Origin: G963677325 sp963810555
Lineage (GTDB): Bacteria > Bacteroidota > Bacteroidia > Bacteroidales > Prolixibacteraceae
Assembly: GCA_963810555.1 (NCBI GenBank)
Contig: CAWENX010000022.1
Span: 1-64,000, forward strand
Length of the DNA stretch: 64,000 nucleotides
Direction of reading: 5' to 3'
The notes beneath the pieces were generated by a model, which saw only the letters and a program-made list of their open reading frames with translations, was not told the origin of the DNA and searched no databases. A program made the translations under genes and the position numbers. Shown here in pieces: positions 55,926-62,379 of this stretch. Positions within the stretch are counted from its first letter, which is position 1. Each line of letters opens with the position of its first letter.

Positions 55926-57936
55926 ATGAATTACATCGAAATCATCCCCGAAGAATGCTCTTATTTTCATTCTCCGATATCTAATACCATCCCTTATTCC
56001 GTTCTGACTCTTTCGGAAATAGCAGACAAAATACGTTCCGGTACGCTAAAATCAGTGACCGACAAAATCCGCTCCGGTCAGTCGGATAAAAAAGAGGCTT
56101 TGCCTTACTTTACCCCTTCAGGTGTCTTTACCTCCCGCAACGATAATGATATTGTTTCTTATTCAGCCATCGTTGGCGTTGACCTTGACGATGTGGATAT
56201 TAACCTGTCATCATTATTATTTAATGACAAATTTCTTAAACCCTGTTTTGTCTTTATCAGTCCTTCCGGCAACGGCATCAAGCTGTTTGTCCGGGTTAAA
56301 AATGCGGATGCCTCTTTTCACAAAGATTATTTTAACGCGGTGTCACTCTGGCTTTTTAAACAGTATAAGCTTCCCTGCGATCCTTCTTGCGTCAATATTT
56401 CCCGTGCCTGTTTTCTTTGTCATGACCCGAAAGCCTTTTATTCAGATTCAAAGTTCATTGATTCGGAAAGCCTTTTAAGCGTTATTCCGCCTAAACCGCC
56501 CGAACAGCCCGAATTCCTTTCCTACTTCAAAAAGCTCTACAGCTACTTTAATTATGAGCCGGAATTCAAAAAACATGAAGCCAATAAGCTTAATTATTGC
56601 CGGGCAATTCATGATCATGCGGTTAATGCCCTTCTAACCGCCGGATGGACGCAAACCGGTATCTTTTTTACAAGGCCGGGAACAGGCCACCCCAACAGCA
56701 AACATGCCACTTTCTCCGTACCACCGAATTGCAAAATATGGGTCTTTTACAACTTCTCAACCAAAGCGGCTCCTTTTCTTCCAAATAAAGGCTACACCGA
56801 TGTCCAGGTTATCTCCTTGCTCGAATTTGACGGTGATTATTCAAAATGTGCCGAATACCTCTCCTTCAAATACGATTCTCAGATACTGACCGATTGGGGC
56901 CGAGACGCGTCACGCAACGAGAGAGACGCGTCACACAAAGAGAGAGACGCGATAAATCGCGTCTCTACAGATCCCTTGGACAACTATTTTAACCGCCGTG
57001 ATTTCAAAACAGTTATTTCCGAAGGCATTCAATGCGAAGAGCGCCGCCGCATTGTCGGTTCATTCCTTTACGAGGATACCATCGCTCTTCTTTTTTCACG
57101 CACGAATTACGGCAAATCCATGCTGGCCCTGCAGTTTGGCTGCGCCGCTGCTACCGGTACCGACTTCGATTCCTGTGAAGCATTTAAAAATGAGTGTGAA
57201 CCGATGAAAACGTTAATGATCGACCTGGAGCTTGATCACAAAACAATCGCGAAACGTCACAGGCTTTTTTTGGATCACCCTCATCCTTATGCTTCCAATT
57301 TCATCTTTCTTCATGAAAAACTGGAAAACAAAGTCCTGATTGGTTTCGATCTGCTTGAAAAAATAGAGTCTCTGGCCTCGCGCGAGAAACCAAAGCTGCT
57401 GATCATCGACAACATTTCAAAACTCCTGCCCGACGCTGTCCGTCCTGAAGTGGCCACAATGGTGATCACCATTTTAAACCGCATCCGGTACAACACCGGC
57501 TGTTCTATCCTTGTCATCGGCCATACCACCAAAGGTAATCCCAAATGTGCCATCCAGCCCAACGATTATTTCGGCTCTTCGATGATCCAGAACTTTTTCA
57601 GCGAACTGTTCTACCTGGATAAAACAAAGGATGACAACTTTTTCCTTTGCAATGTCAAGTCAAAAGACAAAGAGAGCTATGAAACCACCGTTCCTGTCCT
57701 TTCGCGTGGTGATCATTCCAGACTGGGTGTCGGATTTTCATTCTGTTATCTCTCTTCGATTGCAGATATCCAGCTCCCTTATTTCTTGAACAACCTAAAG
57801 TCCCACGGGCGAGGAATCTTTTAGAATACAAAGATGGTATTGATTTACTGCTCTCTCATGGTTGGTCTCAGCGCCGTTGTGCTGATTTAATCGGTGTTCA
57901 TCATTCGGCCATTTCACGTCTCTATAAATCATAATG
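55926..57936 (+). CDS. BT4734/VirE N-terminal primase-like protein fused to a RepA-like ATPase, frameshift near the 3' end
   Basis: The N-terminal BT4734-like/VirE domain has VSYSAIVGVDLDDVDINLSS and CFVFISPSGNGIKLFVRVKN. The middle includes GWTQTGIFFTRPGTGHPNSK. The C-terminal RecA-like ATPase (AAA_25/RepA type) has Walker A SRTNYGKSMLALQ, DLELD, and Walker B KLLIIDNISKL. A translated palindromic insertion (56902-56973) separates the parts. The frame ends at 57824, but another frame continues NLLEYKDGIDLLLSHGWSQR and RCADLIGVHHSAISRLYK, a HTH, to 57936. About 670 aa in total. It probably primes and unwinds element DNA. ATG 55926 begins MNYIEIIPEECSYF. Confidence 0.85.
56902..56973 (+). repeat. 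Palindromic GAGACGCG repeats translated in frame
   Basis: GAGACGCG occurs at 56902, 56923 and 56944, exactly 21 nt apart, and the last copy is part of the palindrome GAGACGCGAT-AA-ATCGCGTCTC (56944-56965), followed by TACAGATC. They encode RDASRNE, RDASHKE and RDAINRVSTD. The same palindrome and TACAGATC tail occur at 59855-59883 in another gene. Confidence 0.8.
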
Positions 57937-58287
57937 TATCTAAACATAACACAATATGAGCTCATACCTGTATACGTCACTTAAATCAACATTATATTAT
58001 CTTTATAATTATATTAATATTAATTAATTACACCTTAATAAATAAATATTTTGCGCCACGTAACTCGCCACTTTTGCGCCACCTCATTTTACATATTATG
58101 TTTTTTATGTTTTATATAGTGGTGCGTTATTGGCGCATTTTACGCCTTATTTTTATCTTAATTGCATGTGTTTTATTGTTTTACTTCATATATGTTGCGT
58201 TGCACCTCACAGTCCTTCGCGCGCGCGCGTGAACGTTATGTTAATACTTTTTTTAACCTTATTTTCAATTAATAAACCTTAGTAACC
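57937..58287. other. AT-rich gap with GCGCCA repeats and operator-like site
   Basis: No gene. An AT-rich run (about 57985-58048) is followed by TTTGCGCCAC repeats (58050-58083), GGCGCA variants to 58140, a CGCGCGCGCG run near 58218-58230 and an AACCTTATTTTCA/AACCTTAGTAACC motif pair (58255-58287) right before the next ATG. This may be a replication origin or a regulatory region. Confidence 0.5.
58255..58287 (+). promoter_or_regulatory. AACCTTA-type operator pair before the HTH gene
   Basis: AACCTTATTTTCA (58255-58267) and AACCTTAGTAACC (58275-58287) lie directly before ATG 58288. Inverted copies of the same pair occur at 60183-60216 and 61890-61923. Confidence 0.65.
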
Positions 58288-58611
58288 ATGGACGAAATAT
58301 TTGATGTTATCCGTGCTTTCAATCACTTAAAAGATCAGGTTGAAACCCTTAATATCCGCCTGGACCGGCTTATAAAAAATCCCTCTGTTTTATTGACTAA
58401 GCGCATTGTTGATGAACAGGCCGCAGCCTCCTTGCTTAATCTCTCTGTTCGTGAACTTCAGCGAATCCGTAAAGAAGGCAAAATTCAATATATTGTTCAT
58501 AAACGTCGGATTAATTACTCATTAAAAGCTATCAATCAATATATTGAGAAACATACTTGTTCTCCTTCTGAACCCTTCGACACGACAAAACACGCCAATA
58601 CACGACAATAG
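58288..58611 (+). CDS. HTH (MerR/HTH_17-like) protein, 107 aa
   Basis: An N-terminal coiled-coil-like stretch (IRAFNHLKDQVETLNIRLDR) is followed by DEQAAASLLNLSVRELQRIR and EGKIQYIVHKRRINYSLKAI, a helix-turn-helix of the excisionase/HTH_17 type. It is a good candidate to bind the AACCTTA motif pair that ends at its own start codon, which would be autoregulation; this is inferred. Confidence 0.75.
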   Translation: MDEIFDVIRAFNHLKDQVETLNIRLDRLIKNPSVLLTKRIVDEQAAASLLNLSVRELQRIRKEGKIQYIVHKRRINYSLKAINQYIEKHTCSPSEPFDTTKHANTRQ

Positions 58612-58790
58612 CTTCATATTTAATCAGATAGCTCTTTTTTGATCTATCTTTACTATTGACAAAAGCGCCTCATGTTCTGATTTATGATTCATTTATGATT
58701 CATTGCCTCCGTTCCTGACCGCTAAAAGACAATTGATCCTGAAGCATCGGGAACAATTGACAATTCGTAATTCGTAATTCGTAATTAACT

Positions 58791-59438
58791 ATGGGTACAA
58801 TTAAACAAGGTATTCTTGGCGGGTTTTCCGGTAAAGTAGGTTCCGTGATCGGCGGTGTCTGGAAAGGCATCTCCTACATGCGCGGGATTGCTTTAAGCTA
58901 TACCGATGCCAAATCGGATGCTCAGCTTGCTCACCGTCAGAAATTTGCCGTTGTTGGTCATTTCCTTCAGCCGCTCTCTGAATTTCTTCAGGAAAGCTTC
59001 AGGAATTATGCCGTCCGTATGACCGGTATAAACGCCGCGTTCAAATACAATTTCGCCAATGCCGTTACCGGCACTTATCCGAACCAGGCCATTGATTATC
59101 CCAATGCCCGCGTGGCCCAGGGTAATCTGCCGGCTCCTTTGAATGCGGTCGCTTCATCTACCGTTGCCGGGACCGTTAAATTCGACTGGGACGACAACTC
59201 CGGGGAACTGGGCGCCGATGCTGCCGATGAAACGATGATTGTTATTTACAATCCGGTTCAGAACCAGGCAGTAAACATCTCCGGTCTGGCGGAACGTGCG
59301 GACGGAACGCAAACGGTAACCGTTCCCGCTTCATTCAGCGGCGATCTGGTTCAGTGTTATCTTGCTTTTAAGCAAAATCCTGACAACGGAACCGAAATTT
59401 CCAACAGCGCCTTCGCCGGTGCCGTTACCGTGGCGTAG
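58791..59438 (+). CDS. DUF6266 family protein, 215 aa
   Basis: MGTIKQGILGGFSGKVGSVI and GVWKGISYMRGIAL are diagnostic of the DUF6266 family of Bacteroidota. The central part has FKYNFANAVTGTYPNQAIDY and a beta-rich C-terminal half with TVKFDWDDNSGELGADAADE. There is no signal peptide. The family function is unknown; its abundance in repeat-rich cassettes and its glycine-rich start have suggested structural or surface roles, but nothing here proves it. A consensus-free start ATG is preceded by AATTCGTAATTCGTAATTAA. Confidence 0.85.
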   Translation: MGTIKQGILGGFSGKVGSVIGGVWKGISYMRGIALSYTDAKSDAQLAHRQKFAVVGHFLQPLSEFLQESFRNYAVRMTGINAAFKYNFANAVTGTYPNQAIDYPNARVAQGNLPAPLNAVASSTVAGTVKFDWDDNSGELGADAADETMIVIYNPVQNQAVNISGLAERADGTQTVTVPASFSGDLVQCYLAFKQNPDNGTEISNSAFAGAVTVA

Positions 59439-59753
59439 TAAATTGACAATTGACAATTGACAATTGACAATGAAGGGATGATATTTTTTTAATTATCAAT
59501 CCCCAAGTTTCCAGAATATCAATTACCAACTTATCAAAAGTCTTATTTACGATCAAGATTAGAAACGGTTAATTGTCAATTGTCAATTATCAAGATTTTT
59601 AAAAACAGCCGGGCTGATTTGCCGAGGGACAACAGTCACAGAGACTTCAGCCCGCTGTTTAATCAAGACTAAAGGCTGTAGGCTAAAGCCTAAAGTTAAA
59701 AATCGGTTTCTTCCTTTAGTCTTTAGCCTTAAGCCTTCTTTAATTCGTTAATT
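59439..59753. repeat. CAATTGA repeats and an inverted repeat
   Basis: CAATTGA-type tandem repeats (59441-59470), an inverted repeat AACAGCCGGGCTGA (59604-59617) with TCAGCCCGCTGTT (59647-59659), and GGCTGTAGGCTAAAG-type repeats (59671-59740) fill the gap. No gene is visible. The inverted repeat could end the DUF6266 transcript. Confidence 0.6.
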
Positions 59754-60038
59754 ATGAAAACTTTAAAACTCATTCTTATTCTGACTGCGATTTTCCTTTT
59801 GTTTTTTGCAGGTTGTGTGGTCAACATCATTGGCGATCAATCAGCCGCATGTGCAGACGCGATGAATCGCGTCTCTACAGATCAGCCTTCAACCTTAAAA
59901 CTGATCGCTCTGGCAGCGCTTGCCGTCTACGAAGCTGTCGTCAGGATTGTTCCTTCCGTCGGCGACTACTCCGCCGTCTCCTGGATCATCAAATTCCTGA
60001 AAAAGGTCTCCGATACCCTCAATATCAAATCAAGCTAA
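59754..60038 (+). CDS. Small lipoprotein-like membrane protein, 94 aa
   Basis: The N-terminus KTLKLILILTAIFLLFFAGC looks like a lipoprotein signal (Cys20) or a single membrane span. A translated palindrome (59855-59883) gives ADAMNRVSTDQ, after which ALAALAVYEAVVRIVPSVG may form a second hydrophobic helix. The C-terminus ends SDTLNIKSS, similar to the end of the Ku protein. It is reminiscent of small holin-like or smalltalk-type proteins that accompany cell-wall hydrolases, but this is inferred from context only. Confidence 0.6.
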   Translation: MKTLKLILILTAIFLLFFAGCVVNIIGDQSAACADAMNRVSTDQPSTLKLIALAALAVYEAVVRIVPSVGDYSAVSWIIKFLKKVSDTLNIKSS

Positions 60039-60302
60039 AGGCTGTAGGCTAAAGGCTGTAGGGTAAGAAAACATTATTCATTTTGTCTCAACCTTAGTAA
60101 CATGAGAATACCCATACAAACAGAACCTTATTCGCTTATTAATAAGGTAATAAGGTTAGATTTTTGGGGGAATGCAATTTTCTCTACTGAGGTTTAAAAA
60201 ATGAAAATAAGGTTTTTTTAATCAGCACATCAGCACATCAGCACATCAGCACATCAGCACATCATTATTCTTTCATTCTTAATTCTTAATTCTTAATTAA
60301 TT
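60039..60302. promoter_or_regulatory. AACCTTA operator cluster and AGCACATC repeats before Ku
   Basis: AACCTTAGTAAC (60090), AACCTTATT (60124), AATAAGGTAATAAGGTT (60141-60157) and the inverted pair CTACTGAGGTTT...GAAAATAAGGTT (60183-60216) precede five AGCACATC octamers (60222-60263). A related 73-76 bp block recurs at 61852-61924. Confidence 0.65.
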
Positions 60303-60989
60303 ATGCGCTCAATCTGGAATCCCTCATTTTTAATCGCCGGTATTGAAATACCGGTTCAACTTATTCCGGCCGTTACGAAATCGAAAATCTCTTTTGAAAC
60401 GGTCGACTCCCGTGACATGGCTAAAATCAAATATATCAAAACCAACGAATTGACCAATAAGCCTGTCCCTCTTCAATATATCGGCAAAGCCTATAATCAT
60501 GACGGCTTTATTCAGCTCATTTCCCAGGAGCTTTACGACTCCTGTCTGCCGCCTGTCTCTAACCAGGTTATCTTTGATTATTTTATCCAGGCCTCTGATC
60601 TTCCCTTTGCCCATGTCGACTCTTTTTATAACGTCTTGCCTCAGTTTGGCGAGGAGTTAAATTATGCTTATGCACTCAAAATGCTCAAAGATCTGGATGT
60701 GATTGGCATTGGTCAGGCCACTTTTATGAACTGCTCAAATGTATTTGCCCTTCATCAGAAAGACAATCATCTGGTGGTTTACAAGCTTCGTTTTTGTGAA
60801 CAGCTGCTCTCTCCCGATCCGGTGGCTCTGCCGTCTTTGCCGCCTGAGGACGACGTTGTCATGCTGGCTTTAAAAGACTTTGTCCTGGATAATCTGCTTC
60901 CGTTTGACCTTTCGGGGTTTAAGGACACTTTTAATGAAAATTTCATCGAAGCGATCTCCGACACCCTCAATATCACCAAAAGCGGATGA
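60303..60989 (+). CDS. Minimal Ku homologue, 228 aa
   Basis: The protein aligns with bacterial Ku from end to end of the core: MRSIWNPSFLIAGIEIPVQL matches the MRAIWTGSIAFGLVNVPVKV start, then KIKYIKTNELTNKPVPLQYI, IFDYFIQASDLPFAHVDSFY, YALKMLKDLDVIGIGQATFM and the late block FDLSGFKDTFNENFIEAISD. The usual Cys-containing insert and the C-terminal Lys-rich tail that recruits LigD are absent. Ku rings bind DNA ends in nonhomologous end joining. No ligase D, polymerase or nuclease partner lies in the window. It sits between a small membrane protein and an M15 peptidase in the cassette; its last nine residues resemble that protein's end. Confidence 0.88.
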   Translation: MRSIWNPSFLIAGIEIPVQLIPAVTKSKISFETVDSRDMAKIKYIKTNELTNKPVPLQYIGKAYNHDGFIQLISQELYDSCLPPVSNQVIFDYFIQASDLPFAHVDSFYNVLPQFGEELNYAYALKMLKDLDVIGIGQATFMNCSNVFALHQKDNHLVVYKLRFCEQLLSPDPVALPSLPPEDDVVMLALKDFVLDNLLPFDLSGFKDTFNENFIEAISDTLNITKSG

Positions 60990-61313
60990 TCAACGGCAAG
61001 GATTACCGCGCAGCGGTTCAACTATTGTAGATAATAACGCACCCATTTTTCAATTCCCCGTAGGGGATACACAATAACGGTCATTAAATTGTTTAACACC
61101 TACGGTGTAACAAATGGATTGGAAATCATTTATCTACAATAGTTTATGCCCTACGGGCAAAAAAACTTCAAATTCATACCATAAGACAAAGAATGCTCAC
61201 CCAAAAAACCTATCAATGACGTAAAGTTAAATTTTGGAATGCTACTCCACAGGCAAATGAGCTTTTTTTAATCATCAATCGGCAATCATCAATTATATTC
61301 TTAATTCTTAATT
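60990..61313. repeat. MITE-like inverted repeat with internal CCTACGG hairpins
   Basis: Perfect 15-bp ends, AACTATTGTAGATAA (61020-61034) and TTATCTACAATAGTT (61130-61144), flank hairpins CCCCGTAGGGG (about 61056-61066) and CACCTACGGTG (about 61098-61108), with GCCCTACGGGC just outside (61148-61158). No coding frame is evident. It looks like a short non-autonomous element or a structured RNA. Confidence 0.7.
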
Positions 61314-61760
61314 ATGCTGTTCTTATCCATTCATCGAGGTTCTCAAAAACTCCTTTCGCCTCATTTTAAAGAGTACGAATTCTTCAGCAGGTGTCCTGAC
61401 TATAAAAAAAATGAACATCCTCTGGCTCAGCCTTTGGTCAGGGCCGCTGAAATAATCCGGGAATTTATGAATGAACCGGTTTACATTACAAGCACCTGGC
61501 GAACGGCAGAATGTAATAAAATCTCCGGCGGCGCTCCCGATTCGTATCATCTGTCCGGCAAAGCGGTTGACATGGTCTGTCCGTTGAAAATGAAAATATT
61601 AAATGATGCGGTGGCACAAAGAGGCTATCTCTATCACCTGTTACGGGTCGCCGGTATCAATGGATTTGGCTTAAATGACCGTTTTCTGCATATCGACTGC
61701 CGTTCGTACGGCTATATCTCCGATAAGGACTACGGCTCATATACCTTGTGGTACTATTGA
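61314..61760 (+). CDS. M15-family peptidase (peptidoglycan hydrolase), 148 aa
   Basis: The zinc-binding set is H79 and D86 in YHLSGKAVDMVCP and H126 with D128 in RFLHIDCR, the SxHxxGxAxD...HxD layout of M15 D,D- or L,D-peptidases such as phage endolysins. There is a characteristic ITSTWRTAECNKISGGAPDS before it. No signal peptide is seen, as for phage endolysins that rely on a holin. Length suits Peptidase_M15_3. It follows Ku by 324 nt, across a MITE-like repeat. Confidence 0.9.
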   Translation: MLFLSIHRGSQKLLSPHFKEYEFFSRCPDYKKNEHPLAQPLVRAAEIIREFMNEPVYITSTWRTAECNKISGGAPDSYHLSGKAVDMVCPLKMKILNDAVAQRGYLYHLLRVAGINGFGLNDRFLHIDCRSYGYISDKDYGSYTLWYY

Positions 61761-62013
61761 AGGCTGAAGACTGAAGGCTAAAGGAAGAATTCTTTGGTGT
61801 TTTGGTGGCATAATTGACTTCGTCACGGTTATTGGGGATTCATGACATATAAATAAGGTAATAAGGTTGATATGTGCTGCGGAAAATTTTCTACTAAGGT
61901 TATAATATTGAAAATGAGGTTTATAAAGGCAACTTTGTACAATTATTAATTCATTCATCTTTTAATCCTTAAATCTTCCCGATAGCTATCGGGATACTAA
62001 TTCAGACAATACA
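61761..62013. promoter_or_regulatory. Second AACCTTA operator block and 18-bp palindrome
   Basis: AATAAGGTAATAAGGTT (61852-61868) and CTACTAAGGTT...GAAAATGAGGTTT (61890-61923) repeat the block seen before Ku. TCCCGATAGCTATCGGGA (61977-61994) is the same palindrome as at 50741. Confidence 0.6.
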
Positions 62014-62220
62014 ATGAAAAAATTAAATCAAATTCAGTTTCAATCTTACATTCAAGACTTTAATGTTAAAGATTTAGCTAAATGCTGCGGCCTTATCATT
62101 CTGAAAATCCTGCAGAAAGATGATTCTCCTGATTCTCTGGCATATTTAAAATATTGGCTTTGCAGGGTCGCTGGTCAGGCAAAACGTTTTATCAACAAAG
62201 AAAAACGTAAATTGACGTAG
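62014..62220 (+). CDS. Small hypothetical protein, 68 aa
   Basis: MKKLNQIQFQSYIQDFNVKD with two probable helices and a basic end (KRFINKEKRKLT). No signal peptide and no family recognised. It lies after the second AACCTTA operator block and a palindrome, at the right end of the cassette. It could be an element-borne small regulator. Confidence 0.55.
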   Translation: MKKLNQIQFQSYIQDFNVKDLAKCCGLIILKILQKDDSPDSLAYLKYWLCRVAGQAKRFINKEKRKLT

Positions 62221-62379
62221 ATACGTCCCGATATCTATCGGTATTGTGTCTTCATAGTCTATTCTATAAATAGGTTAAATCCCGAGCCGATTTTGTATCT
62301 TTATTTAGAAAATAAAAACAATTAGCATTCTTCAAACGTTTTAGAAGATCGAAGTCTAACCTTTAAAGAGGAATAAGTA

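Larger units (their letters stand above)
54715..62220 (+). mobile_element. Repeat-rich accessory cassette with Ku and M15 peptidase
   Basis: Eight plus-strand genes (HTH, BT4734/VirE-RepA, HTH, DUF6266, small lipoprotein-like, Ku, M15, small hypothetical) with long, repeat-filled gaps lie between an MFS stub and the transketolase gene. AACCTTA-type operator repeats and several inverted repeats are confined to this stretch. No integrase, tRNA or terminal direct repeat is visible, so the exact ends are inferred. The primase-like plus cell-wall-hydrolase combination resembles the VirE-DUF4248-HU-amidase mini-islands of Bacteroidales. Confidence 0.6.

Noticed and set aside
60303..60989. Ordinary hypothetical protein
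   Set aside because: The match to the Ku core is continuous from MRSIW to the FDLSGFKDTF block, too long to be chance.
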